36,531 nt of DNA from contig JAQSWP010000036.1 of assembly GCA_029266575.1 (NCBI GenBank), positions 1 through 36,531 of the forward strand, given 5' to 3'. The notes under the pieces were generated by a model. It saw only the letters and a list, made by a program, of their open reading frames with translations. It was not told the DNA's origin and ran no database searches. Positions 8,988 through 17,755 of the stretch are shown one piece after another. Source of the DNA: Alphaproteobacteria bacterium (GTDB lineage: Bacteria; Pseudomonadota; Alphaproteobacteria; Reyranellales; JAQSWP01). Made by a program: the position numbers and the translations under genes. Position 1 is the stretch's first letter. Every line of letters starts with the position of its first letter.

Positions 8988-10295
8988 CTAAAGCAGCGAT
9001 GGCAGCCACAAAACCAGCGCCGGGAAGGCCACCAGCAGGCCCAGCGCAAGGAACTCCAGCCCGACGAAGGGAATGGCGGCACGATAGATCGTGCCCAGGC
9101 TGACGTTTTCCGTCACGCCCTTCATCACGAACAGCAGAAGGCCGAAGGGCGGCGTCAGCAGGCCCATTTCGATCGCAATCAGCATCAGCACGCCCAGCCA
9201 GATGAGATCGATGTCGAGCGCCGCCGCCAGCGGCATGAAGAACGGCAGAGTGATCAGCATCATGCTGACCTGATCGATGAAGCAACCGAGCACCAGCAAC
9301 ACCGCCAGCATCAGGATCGTGGCGGTGAGAGGCGTCCATTCGATCTTCAGCAATTGCTCGAGTGCGCCGTCCGTGGCGCCGGAGAACGCCAGGATCTGCG
9401 AGAACGAGGTCGACGCCGCAACGATGAACAGGATCATTACCGAAATCTTGCCGGTGCCGATCAGCGCCGTCTTCAGCGCCTGCCAGGAGAGCTTGCGATA
9501 GCAGGCGGCGATGATGACCGACATCAGCGCGCCCAGCGCCGCCGAATCGGTCGGCGAGGCGATGCCGGCGAAGATCGAGCCCAGCACGGCGACGAAGATC
9601 AGCGACAGCGGCACGACGTAGATCAGAAACGGCTTCCAGCGCTGCCACAAAGGCAGCCGCTCCACCTCGTAGGACGGCGCCAGGCTGGGATCGAGCCAGC
9701 AGCGGATCACGACATAGCCGATGAACAGCGTGCTCATGATCAGCCCGGGAATGATGCCGCCGACCAGCAGCTCGGCCACCGGCATATGCGCCAGGCTGGC
9801 CAGCAGGACGGCCAAAGCCGAGGGCGGGATCAGCATGGCGATGCCGCCCACCGCCATGATCGGGCCCATCGACATCGACGGATGGTAGCCGCGCTTGTTC
9901 ATCTCCGGCAGCAGCACCGAACCCAACATGGCGGTGTTGGCGATGGTCGAGCCCGAGAGCGCGGCGAAGATCGTGCCGCCGATCACCGACACGATCGACA
10001 GCCGCCCCGGAACGCGGGAAATCAGCCGGTCGATGGCATCGACGGCGGTGAAGGCGATGCCGGTATGCAGCAAGATCTCGCCCATGAAAATGAAAAGCGG
10101 AATGGGCGCCAGGCCGAAATTGGCGATGCCGCTCAGCATGCCGCGCATGACCGCCGCGACGCCAGCCTCGCCGCCCATGAATATCCAGGCGCCTATGACG
10201 TTGGCGACGATGAAGGAGAACGCCACCGGCAGGCCGATCAGCATCAGCAGGCAGACCGCCCCCAGCATCAGGGCGAGCGCGAAATACCATTCCAT
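8988..10295 (-). CDS. TRAP transporter large permease (DctM-like), second copy
   Basis: 435 aa; LMLIGLPVAFSFIVANVIGAW...LIPPSALAVLLASLAHMPVAELLVGGIIPG...LGLLVAFPALVLWLPSLL. Confidence 0.92.
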   Translation of the reverse strand: MEWYFALALMLGAVCLLMLIGLPVAFSFIVANVIGAWIFMGGEAGVAAVMRGMLSGIANFGLAPIPLFIFMGEILLHTGIAFTAVDAIDRLISRVPGRLSIVSVIGGTIFAALSGSTIANTAMLGSVLLPEMNKRGYHPSMSMGPIMAVGGIAMLIPPSALAVLLASLAHMPVAELLVGGIIPGLIMSTLFIGYVVIRCWLDPSLAPSYEVERLPLWQRWKPFLIYVVPLSLIFVAVLGSIFAGIASPTDSAALGALMSVIIAACYRKLSWQALKTALIGTGKISVMILFIVAASTSFSQILAFSGATDGALEQLLKIEWTPLTATILMLAVLLVLGCFIDQVSMMLITLPFFMPLAAALDIDLIWLGVLMLIAIEMGLLTPPFGLLLFVMKGVTENVSLGTIYRAAIPFVGLEFLALGLLVAFPALVLWLPSLL

Positions 10296-10296
10296 G

Positions 10297-10830
10297 TCAG
10301 GGGATCGCAGTCTGGATGGCGTGCGAGGGATCGCGCGGAGTGGGAAACAGGAAGCGGCGGACGAATTCCACAGCCATCAGTGCGCCGGAGATCGGGATCG
10401 GCAGCAGCAGGATCCATTCGTGGTAACGCCAGGTCTTCACCGTCACCATATTGTCGTGCCAGGCGCCATAGACGGCGCTGGCGCCGTAAACGGTCATGGC
10501 GATCGTGGCGAGAAGGCCAAAAGCGCTGGCCAGAATCTCGACCATTCGGGCTGGCCGGTCCGGCAATTTCGACGTCAGCAGATCTAGCGCGACATGCCCG
10601 TTGTGGCGCAACACCCAGGGCGCGCCCAGGAATGCCGCGCCATACATCATGTATTCGCTGAGTTCGATCACCCAGGAGAGCGCTCCCAGGCCAAAATATC
10701 GAATGCCGATATCGAGGCAGATCAGAACCGCCACGATGCCGAAAGCCCAGCCGGCGCAATGGCCGAGAAAATCGACGATCTTCTCGAGCCAGCGCAGGAA
10801 GGGCGGCGACGCGTGTTGTCCGTTGGACAT
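10297..10830 (-). CDS. TRAP transporter small permease (DctQ-like), second copy
   Basis: Directly precedes dctM; SWVIELSEYMMYGAAFLGAPWVLRHNGHVALDLLTSKLP. Confidence 0.88.
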   Translation of the reverse strand: MSNGQHASPPFLRWLEKIVDFLGHCAGWAFGIVAVLICLDIGIRYFGLGALSWVIELSEYMMYGAAFLGAPWVLRHNGHVALDLLTSKLPDRPARMVEILASAFGLLATIAMTVYGASAVYGAWHDNMVTVKTWRYHEWILLLPIPISGALMAVEFVRRFLFPTPRDPSHAIQTAIP

Positions 10831-10885
10831 TCCCCCAGCCACGTGACGCCGCCCTCCGCTCTTCGATAGCCGTTGCTACTGCGGA

Positions 10886-11866
10886 CTACTTCTTGGTCAG
10901 CAACTGGCGCAGCTTGGGACCATGCTCGGGGCTGGCCTTGATGATCGATCCCCATGCCGCCTCGCGGCCGATCTCGAGATATTTTTTCTCGTCGGCGGGC
11001 GAGAAGCGGATCGGCTTCATGCCGGCCTCTTCCTGCTTCTTGCGCTGCTCGGCGTTGACCGCCAGTTCCTTGCTGTCCTCTTTCTCCAGCTCCAGCATGA
11101 CGTCTTGCAGCAGCTTGCGCTGGGCGGGTTCCATCTTCTTCCACACGTCGAGATTGACCAGGTATTCCATCTCGGTGCGATAGAAGCCCGGATCGACGCG
11201 ATATTTGGTCACCTTCTGCCACGAGAAATCGAAGATGCCCTGGGCCGGCCAACCGTAGCCGTCCACCGTGCCGCGCTCCAGCATGGTGTAGATATCAGCC
11301 GGCGGCGAGGTGACGGCGGTGCCGCCCATCTTCTCCACCATGGCGCGATAGAGCGGGCTGACGCGGATCTTGAGGCCGGTCAGGTCGGGCTTGGTGATCG
11401 GCTTGTTAAGGTAGAGATGGAACTCGCCATAGGCATTGAGCAGGCCCAGATACTGGGCGTTCATCTTCTCGTTGTGGATCTTGTTGATGTATTCGATCGC
11501 GCCGTTCTTGCGCAGCTCGGCGACGGGCAGTTCGGCCATCTTGATGGCGTCGATCTCCGGCACAATGTTCTGGTAGAAGCCCGCGGTGCAGCCGGTGATG
11601 TCGACCACGCCATCTTTCAGGTTCTTGCCCACATCGAACGGCGGCATGACCTTGGGTGCACCACCCAGATAGCGGATCTGCAGCACGCCCTTGCCGCGCT
11701 CGTTGACGCGCTTGATCAGGTCTTCGAAACGCTCCGAATAGTAGGTTTTCTCGGGAAAGCAGCTGACGCCTTTCAGCGTCAGTTCAGCCGCGGTTGCGGG
11801 CGTGCGCGCCGCCAACAGCAAGGTTGCGGCGATTGCGGTCAGCGACAAAGTGCGTAGAAAAGACAT
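10886..11866 (-). CDS. TRAP transporter solute-binding protein (DctP-like), second copy
   Basis: Signal peptide; AELTLKGVSCFPEKTYYSERFEDLIKRVNERGKGVLQIRYLGGAPKVMPPFDVGKNLKDGVVD. Confidence 0.9.
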   Translation of the reverse strand: MSFLRTLSLTAIAATLLLAARTPATAAELTLKGVSCFPEKTYYSERFEDLIKRVNERGKGVLQIRYLGGAPKVMPPFDVGKNLKDGVVDITGCTAGFYQNIVPEIDAIKMAELPVAELRKNGAIEYINKIHNEKMNAQYLGLLNAYGEFHLYLNKPITKPDLTGLKIRVSPLYRAMVEKMGGTAVTSPPADIYTMLERGTVDGYGWPAQGIFDFSWQKVTKYRVDPGFYRTEMEYLVNLDVWKKMEPAQRKLLQDVMLELEKEDSKELAVNAEQRKKQEEAGMKPIRFSPADEKKYLEIGREAAWGSIIKASPEHGPKLRQLLTKK

Positions 11867-11908
11867 CCCACCCTCCAGTTGTTCACGCCGTTCCAGGCGT
11901 TATTAGTT

Positions 11909-11942
11909 GTTCTTTTAAAGAACTTTTATTCGTTGTAAGAAC
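11909..11942. promoter_or_regulatory. Tandem candidate IclR operators, site 1 (TRAP operon 2)
   Basis: GTTCTTTTAAAGAAC (11909-11923) plus degenerate ATTCGTTGTAAGAAC (11928-11942), offset 19 bp. Minus-strand TTGACA at 11967-11972. Confidence 0.6.
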
Positions 11943-11993
11943 AAGCGTTGCAAGCCCCTCGTGCCCTGTCAAGCGGCGCGGCATTGTTTGCGC

Positions 11994-13115
11994 TTAGAAC
12001 GCGGCCTCGAGCACGGCCTTGTAGTCGTGCGGCGTCATCGGTCGGGGGTTGCTGGGATGCGAAGAGTCGGCCATCGCCTCGGCGGCGAATTCGTCGAAGC
12101 GCTCGCGCGGCACCTTCATGGCCTGCAGGTTCGCGGGCAGCTTCAGCCTTTCGTTCAGCCGGGCAAACCAATCGGCCACGTCCTGGCCGGCCTTCAGGTT
12201 CAGCACCGAGCGCAACGTTACGATCTTCTCCTTCAGGTGATCGGCGTTGTAGCGCAACACCGGTGGGATCAGCACCGCATTCAAGGTTCCGTGGTGCAGA
12301 TGCAGAATGCCCAGCGGATGCGACAGAGCGTGCACCGCCCCCATGCCTTTCTGGAATGCGAGCGCCCCCTCCATCGCCGCCATCATCATCTGCCAGCGCG
12401 CGTCGCGATTGGCCCCGTCTCGCACCGCGATTTCGATGTTGCTGGCGGCGCGCTTCAAGCCATCGAGCGCGATTGCATCGGCGGGAGGATTGATGCGCGG
12501 CGAGCAGAAGGTTTCCAGGCAATGGGCGATGGCATCCATGCCGGTGGCCGCCGTAATCGAGGGCGGCAAGCCAAGCGTCATCTCGGGATCGAGGATGGCG
12601 CAGCGCACCGTGCCCGGGGTGACGAACAGCAAGGATTTCCGCCCGCTGCTGAAAACCAGCACCGAGGAGCGCGCGACCTCGCTGCCGGTCCCGGCGGTGG
12701 TCGGAATGACGAAAGTCGGCGCCGGCGGCTTGGGCGGAAAGTTCATGCCGACATTGTAGAAAGCATAGCGCTCTAGCGGCCCCTCGTTCGAGGCGAGGAT
12801 CGCCGCAGCCTTGGCGCCGTCCATCGCCGAGCCACCCCCCAGCCCGACGATGCTGTCGCAACCATTGGCCCGGTACGCTTCGTAAGCCGTAGTCGCGGCG
12901 GCTTCGGTGGGATTGGCGGGCATCGAATCGAACACCGCCACCTGCATCTCCTTTGGCAGCGCCGCCTTGACCTTGTCGACCAGCCCGGCGGCGGCGACGC
13001 CCTTGTCGGTGACGATCAGGGGACGCCTGGCATTGGCAAGCGCCATCTCCGCGCCCAGCAGCGCAATGGCGCCGAAATCGAATTGCACCTTGGTGTTGTA
13101 GTTGATCAGCGCCAT
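11994..13115 (-). CDS. Iron-containing alcohol dehydrogenase family protein
   Basis: GLGGGSAMDGAK; GMDAIAHCLETFCSPRINPPADAIALDG; GAVHALSHPLGILHLHHGTLNAVLIP (metal-binding His pattern). Confidence 0.9.
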   Translation of the reverse strand: MALINYNTKVQFDFGAIALLGAEMALANARRPLIVTDKGVAAAGLVDKVKAALPKEMQVAVFDSMPANPTEAAATTAYEAYRANGCDSIVGLGGGSAMDGAKAAAILASNEGPLERYAFYNVGMNFPPKPPAPTFVIPTTAGTGSEVARSSVLVFSSGRKSLLFVTPGTVRCAILDPEMTLGLPPSITAATGMDAIAHCLETFCSPRINPPADAIALDGLKRAASNIEIAVRDGANRDARWQMMMAAMEGALAFQKGMGAVHALSHPLGILHLHHGTLNAVLIPPVLRYNADHLKEKIVTLRSVLNLKAGQDVADWFARLNERLKLPANLQAMKVPRERFDEFAAEAMADSSHPSNPRPMTPHDYKAVLEAAF

Positions 13116-13133
13116 GTCGCTCTCCGCAAAGGG

Positions 13134-14048
13134 TCAGTCGGGCAATCGCGCGAGAAAATCCAAAACCGCCTGGCCGATTTCCCTGGGCGAATCTTCCGCC
13201 AGGAAATGACGGCCAGGCACGGAAATCTCCTCCTGGTTTCGCCACTGCCGGCAGGACGCCAGGATGTCGCCTGTCACCATCGAGCCGGGCTCGGCCACGA
13301 CCAGCAGCTTGGGGATGCCGCTTTCGCGCATGAAGCGCGCGTTGTCGGCAATCAGCGCGATCATGTCGGCAGGCTCGCCTTCCACCGGCAATTCGCGCGG
13401 CCACACGAGCGTCGGTTTGCGCCGCGCGGGATCGCGGAACGGATGGCGATACACGTCGTGCTCCGCCGGCGTCAGGCCGCGCAGCACGCCCGATGGCAGG
13501 ATCTTTTCGATGAAAAGATTATCTTCGAAGATCAGTTTCTCGCCGTGGTTCGAGCGCAAGGCGGTGAACCACCGCGCCGCTTCCGGCCGCCAGTCCGCAT
13601 AGCGGCGTTCGGCGATGATGGCTTCCATATGCACGATGCCGGCAACGCGATCGGGATGGCGGCGCGCCCAGTCCATGCCCAGCACCGAGCCCCAGTCGTG
13701 GATCACCAACACGACCGGCCGGTCGAAAGCCATTTCCTCGATCCAGGCGTCGAGATAGCGGCGGTGATCGATGTAGCGATACGCCTCGCCCGGCATCGGG
13801 TCGGAGCGGCCCATGCCCGGCAAGTCCGGTGCAGCGCAGCGGGCAGCCTGCGCCACCAGCGGCATCACATTGCGCCATAGAAAGGAGCTGGTGGGGTTGC
13901 CGTGCAGGAACAGCACCGGTCGGCCCTCGCCCTGCTCCCACCACGCCATGCGTCCATCGAGAATTTGCCCGATGCTCATGCGGCGCGGATCGCCTGGCAC
14001 TGCGGGCGCCAGCTGCCGCGTGGCGGAAACCCAACTCATCAGCCGCAA
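13134..14048 (-). CDS. Alpha/beta hydrolase, haloalkane dehalogenase-like (start TTG 14048 or ATG 14039)
   Basis: FLHGNPTSSFLWRNVMPLVA, APDLPGMGRSD, LVIHDWGSVLGMDWARRHPDRVAGIVHMEAI, PGRHFLAEDSP: positions corresponding to the DhaA-type D/W/N/E/H residues. Confidence 0.82.
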   Translation of the reverse strand: MRLMSWVSATRQLAPAVPGDPRRMSIGQILDGRMAWWEQGEGRPVLFLHGNPTSSFLWRNVMPLVAQAARCAAPDLPGMGRSDPMPGEAYRYIDHRRYLDAWIEEMAFDRPVVLVIHDWGSVLGMDWARRHPDRVAGIVHMEAIIAERRYADWRPEAARWFTALRSNHGEKLIFEDNLFIEKILPSGVLRGLTPAEHDVYRHPFRDPARRKPTLVWPRELPVEGEPADMIALIADNARFMRESGIPKLLVVAEPGSMVTGDILASCRQWRNQEEISVPGRHFLAEDSPREIGQAVLDFLARLPD

Positions 14049-14068
14049 CTACCCTCGACCGCGAAAAG

Positions 14069-14099
14069 GCTCTGCATCGGCTTGATGCCGATACAGAGC
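14069..14099 (-). other. Terminator-like stem-loop in hydrolase 5' leader
   Basis: gctctgcatcggc / gccgatacagagc, 13-bp stem with one mismatch, 5-nt loop, followed on the minus strand by CTTTTC. Confidence 0.5.
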
Positions 14100-14139
14100 A
14101 AGTCGATCGCGGGAGGAAACGCCCCGAACAAGAAAGACT

Positions 14140-14167
14140 TTTTCCCGGCCGGGGCCATCCGGGAAAA
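14140..14167 (-). other. Second stem-loop in hydrolase 5' leader
   Basis: ttttcccgg (14140-14148) / ccgggaaaa (14159-14167), perfect 9-bp stem, 10-nt loop. Confidence 0.45.
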
Positions 14168-14203
14168 TGAGGAAAAGGATGTAACAGCCAATGCGACACA
14201 TTT

Positions 14204-14237
14204 GTTCCTATAAAGAACATTAATTCTTTATAGGAAC
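14204..14237. promoter_or_regulatory. Tandem candidate IclR operators, site 2 (hydrolase/Fe-ADH operon)
   Basis: GTTCCTATAAAGAAC (14204-14218) and ATTCTTTATAGGAAC (14223-14237), offset 19 bp. Minus-strand TTGACT (14261-14266)-N17-AAGAAT. Confidence 0.65.
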
Positions 14238-14272
14238 ATTCTTTGCCAAGGTGACCCACGAGTCAAGCCAAC

Positions 14273-14300
14273 AAAAAAGCCGGGATCGCTCCCGGCCGTT
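14273..14300 (-). terminator. Rho-independent terminator of the iclR-like gene
   Basis: Minus strand GCCGGGAGCGATCCCGGC followed by TTTTTT (plus-strand aaaaaa 14273-14278), just after the stop at 14321. Confidence 0.85.
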
Positions 14301-14320
14301 TTGACGCAAGCGCATCGGCT

Positions 14321-15163
14321 CTACGCCGGCAATCTCTGCTCGCGCATGGTCATGGAGCGGCTCATCTGGTCGGCGGCGAGCTTCAGCGCCGGCAGGTATT
14401 TCTTCACCACCGCCTCGCGCGAGATGCGCGGGCGGTTGAAGGAGATGTTGAGCGCGGCGATGATTTTCTTCTCGCCGTCATGGACCGGCACGGAGAGGCC
14501 GCAAATGTGCTCTTCAAGCTCGCCATCGACCCAGGACCAGCCGCGCTCGTGATCCTGCGCGATCACCTTCTTGAGCTTGGCAGCATCGGTGATGGTGCTG
14601 CGCGTATAGGGCACCATGTCGACCTTGGAGAGATTGTTGGCCATTTCCTGCGGCGCCATGCCGCCCAGCAGGATACGGCCCATCGACGTGGCATAGGCCG
14701 GCAGGCGCGAACCGACATTGCCGCCGACCGACAGAATCCGTCGGACGGGAATGCGCAGGATGTAAACGACATCGGTATCGTCCAGCACCGAGACCGAGCA
14801 GGTCTCGTTGGTTTCCTGCACCAACCGGCCCAGGATCGGCTGCGCAATGTTCCACAGCGGCATCGACGAGATATAGGCGTAGCCCAGCGACAGCACTTTC
14901 GGCGTCAGGAAATACTGGCGCCCGATATGGCTGGCATAGCCCAGCTCTTCCAAGGTCAGCAGCAGGCGGCGGGCGCCGGCACGAGTGAGCCCGGCGCGGC
15001 CGGCGACCTGGGTCAGGGTCAGCCGCTCGGCGCCTTCGCCGAAGGCGCGGATGACTTTCAAGCCGCGCGCGAAGCCGTTGACGAACTGGCGCGGCGAGCC
15101 CGAGGCACCCTCGCCTTCGTCGTCGCCGCTCTCAACGGGGACTTGCAGGGATTGTCTGGCCAT
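14321..15163 (-). CDS. IclR family transcriptional regulator
   Basis: GLKVIRAFGEGAERLTLTQVAGRAGLTRAGARRLLLTLEELGYASHIGRQYFLTPKVLSLGYAY; effector domain RDHERGWSWVDGELEEHICGLSVPVHD-like C-terminus. Confidence 0.93.
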   Translation of the reverse strand: MARQSLQVPVESGDDEGEGASGSPRQFVNGFARGLKVIRAFGEGAERLTLTQVAGRAGLTRAGARRLLLTLEELGYASHIGRQYFLTPKVLSLGYAYISSMPLWNIAQPILGRLVQETNETCSVSVLDDTDVVYILRIPVRRILSVGGNVGSRLPAYATSMGRILLGGMAPQEMANNLSKVDMVPYTRSTITDAAKLKKVIAQDHERGWSWVDGELEEHICGLSVPVHDGEKKIIAALNISFNRPRISREAVVKKYLPALKLAADQMSRSMTMREQRLPA

Positions 15164-15183
15164 TATGCTTGTCGCCTTGGGTT

Positions 15184-15219
15184 TTGGGCCTGCGCGCACT
15201 GGTTATGCCGCAGGCCCAA
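15184..15219. repeat. Perfect inverted repeat between tctC-like and iclR-like genes
   Basis: ttgggcctgcg (15184-15194) / cgcaggcccaa (15209-15219), 11-bp arms, 14-nt loop. Confidence 0.6.
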
Positions 15220-15239
15220 TGTGATGGTCAACGCCCGTG

Positions 15240-16226
15240 CTACTGCTCGATCTTGACGTTCGCCTTCTTCACCACCTCACCCCACTTTACTTTTTCGGCG
15301 CGGATAAAGGCAGCGAACTCTTCGGGCTTGCTGGCAACCACCGTCAGGCCGCCTTTCTCGAGCCTTTCCCTGACGTCAGGCGCGTTCAGCGCCTTGATGA
15401 TGGCGGCGGAAAGCTGGTCGACCACCGGCCGGGGCGTCGCCTTGGGCGCGATGAAGCCGAACCAGGCGGTGGCGTCAAAGCCCTTGACGGTGTTGGCAAC
15501 GGGCGGAATTTCCGGCGCCATCGGGTTGGGCTTGAGCGAGGTGACGCCCAGACCTTTAAGCTTGCCGGCTTTCACATGCACGATGCCGGTCGGCAGGTTG
15601 TCGAACATCGCCTGCACCTGGCCGCCCAACAGATCGTTCAGCGCCGGACCGCTGCCCTTATAGGGCACGTGCTTGATGTCGGCGCCGGTCAGCGCCTTGA
15701 ACAACTCGCCGTTGAGATGCCCCGTCGAGCCCGCGCCCATCGAGGCATAGGCGATCGAGCCGGGCTTGGCTTTGGCCAGCGCGATGAACTCCGCCAGGGT
15801 GTTGGCGGGAACCGAAGGGTGGACGAGCAGGATATTGGGCGTGGTGCCGGCCAGCGATAGCGGCTGGAAATCCTTCTCCACGTCGTAGGGCAGATCCTTG
15901 TAGAGCCATTGATTGATCGCCAGCACCGAGGACGGGGCGATGGCGATGGTGTACCCGTCCGGCTTGGCGCGGGCGACGAACCCGGTGCCTAGCGCGCCGT
16001 TGGCGCCGGGCTTGTTCTCGACCACCACCGGCTGGCCGAATTGCTCCTGCATCTTCTGCGCCACTTCGCGCGCTACGATGTCGTTGGTGCCGCCCGGCCC
16101 ATACGGCACCACGATGGTGATGGGACGGTCGGGGAATTTCTGCGCCAATGCCGGGGTGACGATTGCCGGTGTGGCGAGGACGGCCAGCGATACGGCGCCG
16201 GCGGCGATGAACATTCTGCGCAACAT
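15240..16226 (-). CDS. Tripartite tricarboxylate transporter substrate-binding protein (TctC/Bug family)
   Basis: QKFPDRPITIVVPYGPGGTNDIVAREVAQKMQEQFGQPVVVENKPGANGALGTGFVARAKPDGYT; ATG 16226. Confidence 0.93.
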   Translation of the reverse strand: MLRRMFIAAGAVSLAVLATPAIVTPALAQKFPDRPITIVVPYGPGGTNDIVAREVAQKMQEQFGQPVVVENKPGANGALGTGFVARAKPDGYTIAIAPSSVLAINQWLYKDLPYDVEKDFQPLSLAGTTPNILLVHPSVPANTLAEFIALAKAKPGSIAYASMGAGSTGHLNGELFKALTGADIKHVPYKGSGPALNDLLGGQVQAMFDNLPTGIVHVKAGKLKGLGVTSLKPNPMAPEIPPVANTVKGFDATAWFGFIAPKATPRPVVDQLSAAIIKALNAPDVRERLEKGGLTVVASKPEEFAAFIRAEKVKWGEVVKKANVKIEQ

Positions 16227-16255
16227 GACAGCCTCCTTGGTTTTGCTTTTCACGA

Positions 16256-17755
16256 TTACTCCTGGAACGCGGTCTGGCGCTGGCGGCGCACGGCCGGCAG
16301 CACGGTGATGACGAGCAGCAGCAGGGCGATGGCCAGCACGCCGGCGCTGATCGGACGGGTGAGGAAGACGCTGCCATCCCCATCGGCGAGCGACAGGGCG
16401 CGACGGAAATTCTCCTCCAGCAGCGGGCCCAGCACGTAGCCCAGCACCAGCGGCCCGGCCTCGAAGCCGAGCGCGGCCAGTATGAAGCCCAGCAAGCCGA
16501 ACGCCGCCAGCAGGTAGAGATCGAAGGTGTTGTTGTTGACGCTGTAGACGCCGATGCAGCACAGCAGCAGGATGACCGGGAACAGCACGCGATAAGGCAC
16601 CAGCAGCAACTTCGCCCAGATGCCGACCAGCGGCAGGTTGATCACCAGCAGCATGAGATTGCCCAGCCACATGCTGGCTATGACGCCCCAGAACAGATCG
16701 GGCCGGTCGTCGATCAAATTGGGCCCCGGTGTGACGCCGCGCAGGATCAGCGCGCCGGCCAGGAGCGCCATCACCGCGTTGGCGGGTATGCCAAGCGTCA
16801 GCATGGGAATGAACGAGGTTTGCGCGCCGGCATTGTTGGCCGATTCGGGCGCCGCCACGCCTTCGATGGCGCCGTTGCCGAAGCGAGTCGGATCGCGCGC
16901 GATGCGTTTTTCCAGCGCATAAGCGGCGAAGGAACTCAAGATGGCGCCGCCGCCCGGCAGCACGCCCAGCAGCGAGCCTAGTGCGGTGCCGCGCCAGATC
17001 GGCCCCACCGAGCGGCGCATGTCCTCGCCGCTGGGCCAGGGTTTGTCGAGCTTGTCGGCCACCAGCGCCCGGCTTTGCGCGCCGTTGATGTTGCGCAGGA
17101 TCTCGGCGATGCCGAACAGGCCCATGGCGACGACGACAAAGCCGATCCCGTCGTAAAGATCGGGCAGGCTCAACGTCATGCGCCGCGTGCCGACTTCGGG
17201 ATCGGTGCCAACCAGCGACAGCAGCAGGCCCAGCACGGTCACGGCGAAGGCTTTCAGCAGCGAGCCTTGCGCCAGCACCATGGCGCCGACCAGACCCAGC
17301 ACCATCAGCGCGGTGTATTCGACGGCGGAGAAGGATTGCGCCATCGAGATCAGTGGCGGGCTGAACAGCGCGATCAGCACGGTGGCGACGCAGCCGGCGA
17401 AGAACGAGCCGATGGCGGCGATGGCCAGCGCTTTACCCGCCCGGCCCTGGCGCGCCATCTGGTAGCCGTCGATGCAGGTGACGACGGAGGAGGCTTCGCC
17501 CGGCAGGTTGAGCAATATGGCCGCGGTCGAGCCGCCGTATTGCGCGCCGTAGTATATGCCGGCCAGCATGATCAGCGCCGAAGTCGGATCGAGGTGGTAG
17601 GTGGCCGGCAGCAAGATGGCGATGGTGGCGACCGGCCCCAGGCCCGGCAGCACGCCGATCATGGTGCCGACCAAGGTGCCGACGAAGCAGGCCAGCAGAT
17701 TGCCGGGCGCGAAAGCGGTCTGGAAACCCTGCAGCAGTCCCTCAAGCCCGCTCAT
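16256..17755 (-). CDS. Tripartite tricarboxylate transporter large permease (TctA-like)
   Basis: GTLVGTMIGVLPGLGPVATIAILLPATYHLDPTSALIMLAGIYYGAQYGGSTAAILLNLPGEASSVVTCIDGYQMARQGRAGKAL. Confidence 0.95.
   Translation of the reverse strand: MSGLEGLLQGFQTAFAPGNLLACFVGTLVGTMIGVLPGLGPVATIAILLPATYHLDPTSALIMLAGIYYGAQYGGSTAAILLNLPGEASSVVTCIDGYQMARQGRAGKALAIAAIGSFFAGCVATVLIALFSPPLISMAQSFSAVEYTALMVLGLVGAMVLAQGSLLKAFAVTVLGLLLSLVGTDPEVGTRRMTLSLPDLYDGIGFVVVAMGLFGIAEILRNINGAQSRALVADKLDKPWPSGEDMRRSVGPIWRGTALGSLLGVLPGGGAILSSFAAYALEKRIARDPTRFGNGAIEGVAAPESANNAGAQTSFIPMLTLGIPANAVMALLAGALILRGVTPGPNLIDDRPDLFWGVIASMWLGNLMLLVINLPLVGIWAKLLLVPYRVLFPVILLLCCIGVYSVNNNTFDLYLLAAFGLLGFILAALGFEAGPLVLGYVLGPLLEENFRRALSLADGDGSVFLTRPISAGVLAIALLLLVITVLPAVRRQRQTAFQE

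Noticed and set aside
9354-10661. 435-aa plus-strand ORF
   Set aside because: Antisense to the second dctM/dctQ; His/Arg/Gln-rich shadow frame.
15184-15219. Inverted repeat as an intrinsic terminator of the tct operon
   Set aside because: On the minus strand the stem is followed by AAAA rather than a T tract, so it was kept only as an inverted repeat.
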